Origin: Spirochaetales bacterium
GTDB lineage: Bacteria > Spirochaetota > Spirochaetia > DSM-2461
DNA: 64,000 nt
Assembly: GCA_022360655.1 (NCBI GenBank)
Contig: JAKSCK010000240.1
Coordinates: 1-64,000, forward strand
Reading direction: 5' to 3'
Shown here: one piece after another, positions 1 through 7,964 of the stretch
How positions within the stretch are numbered: position 1 is the stretch's first letter
Layout: the number at the start of each line of letters is the position of its first letter
Notes under the pieces: model-generated
Told to the model about the DNA's origin: nothing
The model's input: the letters and a program-made list of their open reading frames with translations, nothing else
Databases searched by the model: none
Program-made: the position numbers and the translations under genes

Positions 1-4
1 CTCT

Positions 5-397
5 TTGGCAATGAAAGCGGCAAATCATTGGTCCTTCTTTAGTTTCCGATTCAATGATAGAGGAGGACATGATGTGAATCTCAGTGATTCGAATATGGAA
101 CGAATGATTGAGTATTTGACTGGTTCTAATGTGACATTGGATCGATTTTTTGGAAAAGCAAATGCTTTAAATGCTTTGTTCCAATTTGACCAAACTGCAT
201 TCTCTCAATCATATGCCATACTTGAGTTTGATACTGGTGGAGGAAGTCATTTTCTTCCTGTTTTTGGTCTTTCGTATGATGTTAATGGGGCCATCACTAT
301 GTTAAAAACAAAAGAAGGGTATAGTGGGTATTACAATGGGCAGTTTTCACTCGATGATATTAAGTCAGTGATTTTTATCACGGAGGTTGAGCAATGA
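5..397 (+). CDS. Hypothetical protein, probably the C-terminal part of a larger protein cut by the window edge
   Basis: I do not recognise this 130-residue reading frame. It opens with a TTG at the very edge of the window and has no visible ribosome-binding site, so the true start probably lies upstream. The C-terminal half has a pattern GGGSHFLPVFGLSYD followed by a beta-rich stretch, which resembles the histidine segment of papain-like or C39-like cysteine peptidases; no matching cysteine is visible in the part shown. The stop overlaps the start of the downstream ankyrin lipoprotein by 4 bases (ATGA), so the two are translated together. It could be the C-terminal domain of a secreted effector or an ordinary peptidase; the evidence does not decide. 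Confidence 0.5.
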   Translation: MAMKAANHWSFFSFRFNDRGGHDVNLSDSNMERMIEYLTGSNVTLDRFFGKANALNALFQFDQTAFSQSYAILEFDTGGGSHFLPVFGLSYDVNGAITMLKTKEGYSGYYNGQFSLDDIKSVIFITEVEQ

Positions 398-1368
398 GAT
401 TCGCTTCTGTTGGTTTTTGCTTGTTGATTCTTTTAAGCTGTGCTCCTCAGATTTCCATAAAAAAAGCAAGTACTGACGAGTATCTGCATTATCCCCCAGA
501 GCGTTATATGGAGCGGGATAAGAAACTTCAGCGGGCTGATGTTGAGGAAAAAAACCAGCTGTTTAAAGCGGCACTCGAATGTGGCAATTACCGTTTAGCG
601 GCCTATTATCTGAGAATTGGGGCCAATGTGCTGCATGTCATCAGGGGAGAGGATGAAAAACGGTTATATCTTGAAACGTTGACAGAAAGAGATCAAGAGG
701 ATGACCGTCGGGAACTCCTTTTTGAGTCCGTTTCTCGATTTCCCAAAATTTTTAGCTGGGATTTGCGATGGGAAAATGGAAATTGGATCACAGGTCTTGT
801 TCATTTTGCATACACATTGAGACCAGAAGTCTTTGATGAAGTTCTTCTTTGGTGTGAGGATCTTGATAAGCAAACCCGCCGAGGGTATTCCACGTTGAGT
901 TTCTTATCGGCCGCAATGGATTCGGCACCAGGAAAAAAAGAACGCCTTCTGACCTTGCTTCGAGCAGGATGTGATACCTCGTTGACTTCAGAACATGGTG
1001 ATAATGTGTTGCATCTCTTTGCTTGGATGCCTTTTGATGAAGATTTCTCTGAGGTATTGGAAATGATACTTGAGACTGGGCTTGATATTAATGGGCAAAA
1101 CACTATGGGTGAAACACCATTGCATAAAGCCGTTTTTCCTAATGGATTAAGAACAAATAGCAAAGAATACATTCAGTTTCTTTTAGAGCATGGTGCGCAA
1201 AAAAATATTTCTGATAATTACAATGCCTATCCTGTTGATTGGGTGAGTTACTTTGAACGTGGTTTGGAATCTGCAAGCCCAGAAAAACAAAAGCAAATTC
1301 TTCAGACTATGGATGAATTGAGAGCGCTATTGGATACCCCAGAGAATATTCCATTAAATTACCGTTGA
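394..1368 (+). CDS. Ankyrin-repeat lipoprotein
   Basis: This is a 324-residue predicted lipoprotein. The N-terminus has a short hydrophobic signal with lipobox LLSC (cysteine 16), so the mature protein should be lipid-anchored outside the cytoplasmic membrane. The C-terminal half contains ankyrin-type helices: NVLHLFAW, then a loop and LDINGQNTMGETPLHKAV, then EYIQFLLEHGAQKNISD. The start ATG overlaps the stop of the upstream gene. The ligand is unknown. Small ankyrin proteins next to effector genes sometimes act as immunity proteins, which would fit this pair, but that is inference from context only. A T-rich hairpin terminator follows at 1387-1431. Confidence 0.75.
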   Translation: MRFASVGFCLLILLSCAPQISIKKASTDEYLHYPPERYMERDKKLQRADVEEKNQLFKAALECGNYRLAAYYLRIGANVLHVIRGEDEKRLYLETLTERDQEDDRRELLFESVSRFPKIFSWDLRWENGNWITGLVHFAYTLRPEVFDEVLLWCEDLDKQTRRGYSTLSFLSAAMDSAPGKKERLLTLLRAGCDTSLTSEHGDNVLHLFAWMPFDEDFSEVLEMILETGLDINGQNTMGETPLHKAVFPNGLRTNSKEYIQFLLEHGAQKNISDNYNAYPVDWVSYFERGLESASPEKQKQILQTMDELRALLDTPENIPLNYR

Positions 1369-1386
1369 GTTTTGCAGTATGTATTC

Positions 1387-1431
1387 CCCCAAGGAGAAGC
1401 AAGACCCCTCCTTGGGGTTCCTTTAATTTTT
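1387..1431. terminator. Terminator shared by convergent operons
   Basis: A perfect 10-bp stem (1387-1396 pairing with 1408-1417, arms CCCCAAGGAG and CTCCTTGGGG) with an 11-base loop is followed on the plus strand by a T-rich tail. It lies 18 bases after the ankyrin lipoprotein and just beyond the end of the minus-strand sulfur operon. It should work best for the plus strand, because the minus-strand flank lacks a T-run. Confidence 0.75.
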
Positions 1432-1650
1432 ACGGACAAAAATCTGCCAGGATCCTCCCAGATCCTTGAGATCAAGAACTTCATGCTGTTCAAGTTCAAG
1501 AGAACGGGGAACATTCGCAGCACTTTCACCATTGTCAACAATGATGCTGAGAACCTGCCCCGATTCCATTGTTTCTAAGGCCAGTTTGCTTTTCACAAAA
1601 GTGTAGGGACAGACATCTCCTGAAAGATCAATGTCTTTGTGGGTGTTCAT
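1423..1650 (-). CDS. TusA/YeeD-like sulfur-relay protein
   Basis: This 75-residue protein belongs to the TusA (SirA/YeeD) family of small cytoplasmic sulfur carriers. The conserved cysteine is Cys14 in GDVCPYT, before the first helix. The usual CPxP signature is changed to CPYT, so the second proline is missing. The ATG at 1650 was chosen because it follows a GGAGG site and overlaps the stop of the upstream rhodanese (ATGA). It is the last gene of the sulfur operon, and TusA-like proteins are frequent partners of YeeE/TsuA thiosulfate importers, which is also encoded here. The likely role is accepting persulfide sulfur from thiosulfate or a rhodanese and passing it to the sulfur-carrier pathway. 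Confidence 0.85.
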   Translation of the reverse strand: MNTHKDIDLSGDVCPYTFVKSKLALETMESGQVLSIIVDNGESAANVPRSLELEQHEVLDLKDLGGSWQIFVRKN

Positions 1651-2495
1651 GATGATACCTCCGTAGGATATTGGGAATTGGCGGCCCATTCCACCCAGCT
1701 TCCATCATAAAGAGTCACATTTCTGTAACCTGCTAGAGTGAGGGCCAACCAAGTATGGGCCGCGCGAACTCCGGCTTGGCAGAGGGTGATGATGCGGTGA
1801 CTGGGAAGAATTCCTTGAGCTTGGTAGATGTGGGAAATTTCATGAATGGGACGAAATTGGACTGGACTTTGGTGGCGAATATTGATGGTCCATTCCAGGT
1901 GTATGGAATGGGGGATATGACCTCCTCGTTCTGCATAGATGGAGGTTCCCTGGTATTCACCAGGGCTACGAGTGTCAAGGATAACAACACCCTCCTGAGA
2001 AAGCGCGTTGTATACTCCTTCTCCATTGATGAGAAGGTGCTTTTTGATCTTCGGCTCTAAACTTCCTGGGGGAAGTGGTCTTGGAGAAGGCATTTCCCCC
2101 TTCTCACTGGGACGTTTTTCATAAAGCCAGAGATTCATTCCTCCATTGAGTACAGCCCAATTCTGATGTCCCAAGTAGGCCAGGGTCCAAGCCACACGTG
2201 ATGCCCACAACGAATCCCCTGAATCCACAAGGATGACAGGAGTGGTGAGGTGAATACCAAGGTTTTCGAGCCATTGGCTTATGGTACGGACACCAGGAAA
2301 TGGAACGTGTCCATCGTCAGGATTTCCCCAGTATTCATGGCGAGGAATAAACAACGATCCTGGTATATGACTTTGCTCATGCTCGTCTAGAGTCCGTCCC
2401 GTATCAAGAATGACAGGGCGTTGAGTCGAGAGGAGGAGTTCCAGATCTCCACCTTCGATGAGTTGGCTTGGAAGTTGAATACTCTTGTCATTCAT
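1647..2495 (-). CDS. Two-domain rhodanese (thiosulfate sulfurtransferase), cytoplasmic
   Basis: This 282-residue protein has two rhodanese domains. The first (about 20-125) is the inactive type, with aspartate in ILVDSGDSLWASRVAW where the cysteine would be. The second (about 150-280) carries the active-site loop CQAGVRAA, whose cysteine forms the persulfide. There is no signal peptide, so it should act in the cytoplasm. It closely resembles the neighbouring secreted rhodanese (2509-3423), including the domain order, active-site loop and the C-terminal LALTLAGYRNV segment, which suggests duplication followed by loss or gain of the export signal. It probably converts thiosulfate or polysulfide sulfur to persulfide for TusA or for the carrier protein made by the same operon. 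Confidence 0.88.
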   Translation of the reverse strand: MNDKSIQLPSQLIEGGDLELLLSTQRPVILDTGRTLDEHEQSHIPGSLFIPRHEYWGNPDDGHVPFPGVRTISQWLENLGIHLTTPVILVDSGDSLWASRVAWTLAYLGHQNWAVLNGGMNLWLYEKRPSEKGEMPSPRPLPPGSLEPKIKKHLLINGEGVYNALSQEGVVILDTRSPGEYQGTSIYAERGGHIPHSIHLEWTINIRHQSPVQFRPIHEISHIYQAQGILPSHRIITLCQAGVRAAHTWLALTLAGYRNVTLYDGSWVEWAANSQYPTEVSS

Positions 2496-2508
2496 GATAC
2501 GGGTCCTT

Positions 2509-3423
2509 TTATTTCTCTACAGGGAATGCTTCATTTGCTGCCCATTCAGCCCAACTTCCATCATAGAGCGCAACATTCTCATAGCCTGCTAAGGTGAGAG
2601 CTAACCATGTATGGGCGCCACGAACTCCCGTTTGGCAAAGGGTGACAACGGTATCATTGGGGTTCACATCATTGCTTGAATAGAATTCAGCCAATTCCTC
2701 ACTTCCTAAAAGGACCGGAAGTGTTGAGCTGGTGTTATTCAGCTTCCATTCAATGAACTTTGATCCAGGAATATGTCCACCTCGTGGTCCCCAGACATCC
2801 GTTCCATCAAACTCTCCCTGACTTCTGGTATCCACAACGACATAGTCTGGATTCTCCAAGTTCCAAAGAATATCATCACCGCTGACGAGTAATTCCTCAC
2901 GAATCTTTGGTTCAAATGTGGCGTTAGGAATTGGTCGATTTGGATCAGAGGGGCCTTGTTCTAGAGGGCGCTCTTCCGAACTCCAAACCCCGTAACCACC
3001 ATCAAGCACAGCCCAGTTGTCATGACCAAGATAAGCGAGAGTCCAAGCCACTCGAGCAGCCCATAGACCGGCGCCAGCATCGTAGATGACAACTGGAGTT
3101 GTGTTGGAGATTCCTAGTGTTTCAAACCAATCAGTGGTGGATTCAATTCCTGGAAACATTCCTGGAATACCATCAACTTCCTGCCAATAGGCTTCTCGCG
3201 GTGCATAGAATGCATTCGGAATGTGTCCATTCTCAAAATCCTCTGGGGATCTGGCGGTATCAAGTATGACGATGCCTTGTTCAAGCCATTGCTCAAGGTT
3301 TTCACCTTCAATGAGCTTTGATGGAAGAACAAAATCTTTCTCTGAAGCACCACCAGCCAGGAGGCTGCATGGAATCATCAGAGTCAATAAGACAACGATA
3401 GTGATTGATCCGAGTTTCTTCAT
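2509..3423 (-). CDS. Two-domain rhodanese with signal peptide, predicted periplasmic
   Basis: This 304-residue sulfurtransferase starts with a clear export signal (MKKLGSITIVVLLTLM... ending near SLLAGGASEKD), so the mature enzyme should be outside the cytoplasmic membrane. The first rhodanese domain is the inactive type (VIYDAGAGLWAARVAW); the second has the active loop CQTGVRG. It lies between the thiosulfate importer TsuA and its cytoplasmic paralogue, with short gaps of 45 and 13 bases. A periplasmic rhodanese beside a thiosulfate permease suggests sulfur handling before uptake, for example forming or trimming polysulfide, but the substrate cannot be read from the sequence. Confidence 0.87.
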   Translation of the reverse strand: MKKLGSITIVVLLTLMIPCSLLAGGASEKDFVLPSKLIEGENLEQWLEQGIVILDTARSPEDFENGHIPNAFYAPREAYWQEVDGIPGMFPGIESTTDWFETLGISNTTPVVIYDAGAGLWAARVAWTLAYLGHDNWAVLDGGYGVWSSEERPLEQGPSDPNRPIPNATFEPKIREELLVSGDDILWNLENPDYVVVDTRSQGEFDGTDVWGPRGGHIPGSKFIEWKLNNTSSTLPVLLGSEELAEFYSSNDVNPNDTVVTLCQTGVRGAHTWLALTLAGYENVALYDGSWAEWAANEAFPVEK

Positions 3424-3468
3424 GGGGTCTCCTTTGTGGACTCTGGCGCTAAGCCTGTCCTTCCGTGT

Positions 3469-4476
3469 TTATGCCGTCACTCCACGACGGCTTTGTTGCC
3501 AAATGAATGCTGTGGCTCCCCAGTTACCAAGCATGGTGAAGAGGGTTGCAACGGCGCTTGAAAGAGAAAGGGAGGAAAGGCCTGTGATTCCATGGCCAAT
3601 ATTGCATCCTCCTGCCAGTGAAGCTCCAATACCCATGACAATTCCTCCCATTAATTGAATGAGAAGTCGTCTGGGTTCCGGGAGTCTGAGTTTTAAATCT
3701 TTATTTTTCCAAGCGGCAAAGAATGCACCTGGAATGAGGCCTATGAGGAGCCAAGCTGTCCAATTAAGAGCACTGGGGTCACCAAAAAAGAGGTAAGCTC
3801 CAAGGGCCGTTGTAGGTTGAACCAGAGATAACCCGTATCCTCGCGCTTCTTGAGCTGAAAAAATCCAGGCTAAAATAGCAAGAATCCCAACGACAGAGCC
3901 CGTCAAAGGCCATTTCCACCCTATGGCAAATCGTGTTTTTGGAGCTTTAAGCAAGAACACAACCCCAAGTGGGATTACGAGGGCAATGATGATCCACTGG
4001 CCCACCCATGGATTGCTAGGGATGATGTGACTCAAACGGGGGATATCACCGTAGATGGTCCATTCCACGCGTTCCAAGGCCTGTCGGAAGGGGAGTAAAA
4101 CCCCACGGCGTACGCTGAGGGCTCCTAGAAGAAATCCTCCCAAGGCTACAAGGGAACCGAGCATACCTTTGGACGATCGATAGTAGGTTCCACTGACACA
4201 GCCTCCAGCCCAAACCATTCCAGCTCCAAAAAGTAGCCCTCCCACTAGAAATGACAAGGGTCTAAACGGAGCGAGTGAGGGTCGAATGAATCCCAATTCT
4301 TCAAGAACAGCAAGAACAGGGATGTTGATCAGTAGAACCAGAACCCAAGCCCTTAAGACAGATCGATCCTCCTTGAAGACAATGCTTCGAAAAGCGGTGT
4401 TCATGCAGAACCCACCTCTTTGCAAAGCCCATCCAAGAGCAAAGCCTGTTCCTAAACCAGTCACTATGTTCAACAT
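3469..4476 (-). CDS. tsuA: YeeE/YedE-family thiosulfate importer (TsuA-like)
   Basis: This 335-residue integral membrane protein has about nine or more hydrophobic segments and the three cysteine motifs of the YeeE/YedE family: RGGFCMN (Cys24), AGGCVSG (Cys93) and AGGCNIGHG (Cys291). As I recall, the thiosulfate importer characterised in Spirochaeta thermophila has essential cysteines at nearly identical positions. I chose the ATG at 4476 because AAGGAG precedes it at normal distance; the longer frame would overlap the upstream gene. It should import thiosulfate for the rhodaneses, TusA-like protein and homocysteine pathway of the same operon. Confidence 0.9.
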   Translation of the reverse strand: MLNIVTGLGTGFALGWALQRGGFCMNTAFRSIVFKEDRSVLRAWVLVLLINIPVLAVLEELGFIRPSLAPFRPLSFLVGGLLFGAGMVWAGGCVSGTYYRSSKGMLGSLVALGGFLLGALSVRRGVLLPFRQALERVEWTIYGDIPRLSHIIPSNPWVGQWIIIALVIPLGVVFLLKAPKTRFAIGWKWPLTGSVVGILAILAWIFSAQEARGYGLSLVQPTTALGAYLFFGDPSALNWTAWLLIGLIPGAFFAAWKNKDLKLRLPEPRRLLIQLMGGIVMGIGASLAGGCNIGHGITGLSSLSLSSAVATLFTMLGNWGATAFIWQQSRRGVTA

Positions 4477-4486
4477 CGTAGTCTCC

Positions 4487-5485
4487 TTAGAAGCAGGCAA
4501 AGCCTTGATTGGGTTTCAGTTGAAGAGTCAGAAGTGCTTTGACTGGAGATTCTTCAGGGAGGGGAAGGCGTTTCTCTTCCGATTCATTGGCAATGAAGAG
4601 CAGATTCTGATTTGTTGCCACCCAGACACCTTGAGTGCCTTCTACAGGTGCCGGTCCCTGAACAGAGAAGGGGAATTCCTGAACGATTTGCGGTTGAGGT
4701 CGACGAATATTGAGTCGTTGTAATGCTTTCCCGGAATCAGCAAGAATCCAGGCATATTGCTCTGCTCCATCAAAAATGGGAGGGGAAACATCTTTCCATG
4801 GGAAATTCTCAACAACTCGATTTCTGCGTTCATCCACAATCACCAGGCCTCCTGGACCACTTCCCCAAAGAAAACGGCCTCCAGGAGCGGTGACCCAATT
4901 TTCAATTCCCTTTGGGATGGTGATGGTTCGTAAGATTGAACCGTTGGAGAGGAGTCCATATTCTAATGCACGTTGTCGTGGGAGATAGATTCGCGTACCT
5001 CGGCTATTGAAAGCAGGTTTGCCTTGAATCGATGGATAAGGCAGTGTTTCTCCTGGTGATACCACTCCAGCTTTGTGATTCCAAGTGTGAATCCCTTGGT
5101 TTGATTGGATATAGATTTCATGGCCCATGGGTGAGAAGGAGAGACCTTGCAATGGTGCATGGATTGAGAAATCAAGGGGTTTGGCTTCTGCCAGATTCTC
5201 AAAATCAATGGCTTCTCCCAAGCCTGTTTCCGTATTGATAACAAAGATGTATTTGCCACCCGGTGTTGGTTGGATGAGGTTTGCATCGCCCACTTCTCGA
5301 TTTTCAAGAAGACTCCCCGAGAGGGGATCTAGGGAGTAGAGTTGAGATCCTTGAAGGAGAAAGAGTTTTTCATTAGCAACAGCTGAGAGAGGCAGGAGGA
5401 GGATGAGAATGGCAATCAGTAGACTTTGTCTTCTGCAGAGAGCATACAATTTTGAATGAATGAAGGACCAATTATTCTGATGCAT
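4487..5485 (-). CDS. Exported beta-propeller-like protein of the sulfur operon
   Basis: I do not recognise a named family. The 332-residue product has a hydrophobic segment at about 22-38 ending in AVANEK, typical of an export signal, followed by repeated short beta blades with motifs such as TPGGKYIFVINTETG, SPMGHEIYIQSNQG and NSRGTRIYLPRQ. These resemble YVTN/WD40-type propeller blades. No catalytic motif or haem site was seen. It overlaps the end of the JAMM peptidase gene by 14 bases and lies 10 bases before tsuA, so it is part of the operon. It may bind a periplasmic sulfur compound or act as a scaffold near the importer; this is inference from position. Confidence 0.7.
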   Translation of the reverse strand: MHQNNWSFIHSKLYALCRRQSLLIAILILLLPLSAVANEKLFLLQGSQLYSLDPLSGSLLENREVGDANLIQPTPGGKYIFVINTETGLGEAIDFENLAEAKPLDFSIHAPLQGLSFSPMGHEIYIQSNQGIHTWNHKAGVVSPGETLPYPSIQGKPAFNSRGTRIYLPRQRALEYGLLSNGSILRTITIPKGIENWVTAPGGRFLWGSGPGGLVIVDERRNRVVENFPWKDVSPPIFDGAEQYAWILADSGKALQRLNIRRPQPQIVQEFPFSVQGPAPVEGTQGVWVATNQNLLFIANESEEKRLPLPEESPVKALLTLQLKPNQGFACF

Positions 5486-5888
5486 TCAGTACCTCCACTG
5501 GGTGGGTGGAAACCTTTTTCTCACGATCAATGGTGAAACCTTTCAGATCATTGTGTTCCACGGCATAGATGAGATAGATGGTGCTTGTATCATTGGCAAG
5601 CCGAATATCTTCTTGGGACATTCTGGCCGGAGTCACGGGGTGACTGTGGTAAACCGAGATAAGTTCCAAGCCTTCTTCTCGTGCTTGTTTCACAGCAGAA
5701 AACTGCTCTTGGGGGGAAAAGCTAAAATGCTCTGGTGACGCATCCACATTGGTGAGGGGAAGCCGCTTAACGGCTCGGCGAAGTTGACCTTGGATGGTTC
5801 CAGCAAGATAGCCACAAGCCTCATTCGGAATTTCTTTGAGGGCTTGGGTACGAATCTCATCCAGAATCTGCTGACTGATTTGGATCAT
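5472..5888 (-). CDS. JAMM/MPN metallopeptidase that matures the sulfur-carrier protein (HcyD/Mec+-like)
   Basis: This 138-residue protein is a minimal JAB1/MPN domain. The zinc motif is complete: Glu23 in NEACGY, His81 and His83 in YHSHP, Ser91 and Asp94 in RMSQED. Relatives such as Mec+ and HcyD cut next to the C-terminal Gly-Gly of ubiquitin-like sulfur carriers. The carrier encoded at the head of this operon ends in GGGQ, so it needs loss of at least the final glutamine before activation, which fits this peptidase. It overlaps the upstream activating-enzyme gene by 4 bases (ATGA). Confidence 0.88.
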   Translation of the reverse strand: MIQISQQILDEIRTQALKEIPNEACGYLAGTIQGQLRRAVKRLPLTNVDASPEHFSFSPQEQFSAVKQAREEGLELISVYHSHPVTPARMSQEDIRLANDTSTIYLIYAVEHNDLKGFTIDREKKVSTHPVEVLNASE

Positions 5889-6715
5889 GAGGTTCCCCCT
5901 TGGGAGGCATGAGAACTCAAATCACAAACGGTCTGTTCATATTCAATCAATTCATCAGGAGATTTGCCTCCATCTGAACTTTTGATGGCCCATTTTGTCG
6001 CTTCCACGGGTATGGTGCGAAAATCCATGGCAAGAGCATCAAAGGTCAGAATTCGATTGGTGAGAAGAGTTCCTGCACCGGTGAGATACTTCAATGCTTC
6101 TGCCGCTTGGATGGTTCCCAGAATTCCTGCTATGGCTCCAAGTACTCCCGCTTCTGAACAGGATGGTACGGCTCCTGGTGGTGGTGGCTCTCGATACACA
6201 CAGCGATAGGAAGCCGAACCGGGGATATGAGTCATTGTTTGCCCTTTGAAACGAAGAATCCCGCCTTGATTGTAGGCTTTGTCTTCCAGGATGCAGGCAT
6301 CATTCACGAGAAATTTTGATGGGAAATTATCTGTTCCTTCCAAGACAAAGTCATATTCACGAATGATGCTTCGAATATTGGATGCATCGAGTCGATACGG
6401 ATGTGTTTCTACTTGAACATCAGGATTAAGGGAATTGATGGTGGATTTGGCAGAGTCTACTTTCTTTTTACCCACATCCGCTGTGTGATGAAGGATTTGC
6501 CTTTGGAGATTGGAAAGATCCACAACATCGGCATCCACAATTCCAATCGTTCCAACTCCTGCTGCCGCAAGATACGTCGCAATAGGGGAGCCTAAACCAC
6601 CCGCACCAACAACCAGAACACGAGAATCCAACAGTTTCTTTTGTCCAATTCCTCCCACATCTTTAAGAAGGATGTGGCGGCTGTATCGCTGAATCTGATC
6701 ATTTGTGAAGTCCAT
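5885..6715 (-). CDS. E1-like sulfur-carrier adenylyltransferase (ThiF/MoeB family, HcyF-like)
   Basis: The 276-residue product has the ThiF/MoeB fold: GAGGLG nucleotide loop at 37-42, the DLSNLQRQ segment, the EGTDNFPSK region and CSEAGVLG near the usual catalytic-loop cysteine. Such enzymes adenylate the C-terminal glycine of a ubiquitin-like carrier so that it can accept sulfur. The two CxxC zinc pairs of typical MoeB/ThiF are not present; only single cysteines remain. The ATG at 6715 was chosen because an AAGGAG site precedes it and metY stops just upstream. Its substrate is most likely the carrier at 7965-8174. Confidence 0.88.
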   Translation of the reverse strand: MDFTNDQIQRYSRHILLKDVGGIGQKKLLDSRVLVVGAGGLGSPIATYLAAAGVGTIGIVDADVVDLSNLQRQILHHTADVGKKKVDSAKSTINSLNPDVQVETHPYRLDASNIRSIIREYDFVLEGTDNFPSKFLVNDACILEDKAYNQGGILRFKGQTMTHIPGSASYRCVYREPPPPGAVPSCSEAGVLGAIAGILGTIQAAEALKYLTGAGTLLTNRILTFDALAMDFRTIPVEATKWAIKSSDGGKSPDELIEYEQTVCDLSSHASQGGTS

Positions 6716-6716
6716 A

Positions 6717-7964
6717 TCACTCCTTTGCCTCATCAAGGGCATTTTCAAAATCGGCGATGATGTCCTTGGAGGATTCAAGTCCAACAGACACTCGTATCAG
6801 ATCCTCAGTGACACCACTCCGCTTTTTTTCTTCTGCATCTTGGTTCCGATGTATGGTGGAAGCGGGGTGCAGCGCCAGCGTTCGGGCATCGCCAAGGTTT
6901 GTTTGGATTCTTGCAAGATGAAGATGGTTGAGAACTTGGTAGGCTCGTTCTTTGCTTCCAACTCGGAAGGTCAGTAAACCTCCCCACCGTCCGTGAAAAT
7001 ACTTGTGTGCTCTTTTATGCCAAGGGGATTGCTCAAGACCCACAAAGGAAACTTGAGGTACATCGGTCCTTTTTTGGAGGAATAAGGCGAGTGCTAATGC
7101 ATTTTGACTATGGCGAGTCATTCGTAAATCCAGAGTGTCGGCTCCGAGCATTGCAATGTAGGCATCAAAGGGGGAAAGGGATGCTCCCATGTTTTGGCGA
7201 GCCACTTGGCGGAGTGCCACAGTTAAGGCCAAATCCTTACCGGCACGATTGACAAATTGCTGAAGAAAAGAACCTGGAAAGGTTGACCAATCATAGGTTC
7301 CACAATCTGTGATGCTTCCAGACAAAACAGTGCCATTTCCAGTGAGAAATTTTGTACCAGATTGAACCGTTATGGAAACATCCCAAGCCCTAGATTGAAT
7401 TAAGGCAGGTGTCACAAGGGTGGTATCCAATACAAGAGGAAGGGAGGCTTCCCTGGCAATCTTTGCCCATTGGGATATTTCTGGAACATCCATACGAGGA
7501 TTGCCCAGTGCTTCCAGAAAGAGAGCGCGGGTTTTTTTGGAGATGGTCTGCTTGAGAATTGCTGGATCATCAGGAGAGACATAGTGCACTTTGACCCCTG
7601 ATCGACTGAGAATGTGATCAAAGTAGGCCCGGGTTCCACCAAAAAGACTGGAGGAGCTGATGATTTCCTCTCCGGATTCAACCAGGGTTGAAAACAGAGC
7701 CGAAATCCCAGCCATTCCCGTTGAGAATGCTACATTCCCCCGACTTCCCTCCTCTAATGAGGCCCACCGGCGTTCCAGAGCTGTTACGGTAGGATTTGTT
7801 AAACGACCATAAACATGACCAGGAGCTCTTCCAGCAAATAGATTTTCCAGTTGCTGTGCATTGTTTGCCCCAAATGCAGCCGAAGCCATAATAGGCATGA
7901 CGGATGCTCCACCCCAGCGTGTTGAGTCCATTCCTGCATGAAGGGCTCGGGTGGCAAAATCCAT
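6717..7964 (-). CDS. metY: O-acetylhomoserine sulfhydrylase / Cys-Met metabolism PLP enzyme (MetY)
   Basis: This 415-residue enzyme belongs to the Cys/Met metabolism PLP family. The PLP lysine is in VQSGTKFLTG, and the family segments RLTNPTVTALERRWASLE and AFSTGMAGISAL are clear. It should form homocysteine from O-acetylhomoserine (or O-succinylhomoserine). In Wolinella the sulfur donor for the corresponding MetY is a protein thiocarboxylate rather than free sulfide, and the present operon has all the matching partners. The ATG directly follows the TAA of the carrier gene, and the glycine codons of the carrier tail supply its ribosome-binding site. Confidence 0.9.
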   Translation of the reverse strand: MDFATRALHAGMDSTRWGGASVMPIMASAAFGANNAQQLENLFAGRAPGHVYGRLTNPTVTALERRWASLEEGSRGNVAFSTGMAGISALFSTLVESGEEIISSSSLFGGTRAYFDHILSRSGVKVHYVSPDDPAILKQTISKKTRALFLEALGNPRMDVPEISQWAKIAREASLPLVLDTTLVTPALIQSRAWDVSITVQSGTKFLTGNGTVLSGSITDCGTYDWSTFPGSFLQQFVNRAGKDLALTVALRQVARQNMGASLSPFDAYIAMLGADTLDLRMTRHSQNALALALFLQKRTDVPQVSFVGLEQSPWHKRAHKYFHGRWGGLLTFRVGSKERAYQVLNHLHLARIQTNLGDARTLALHPASTIHRNQDAEEKKRSGVTEDLIRVSVGLESSKDIIADFENALDEAKE

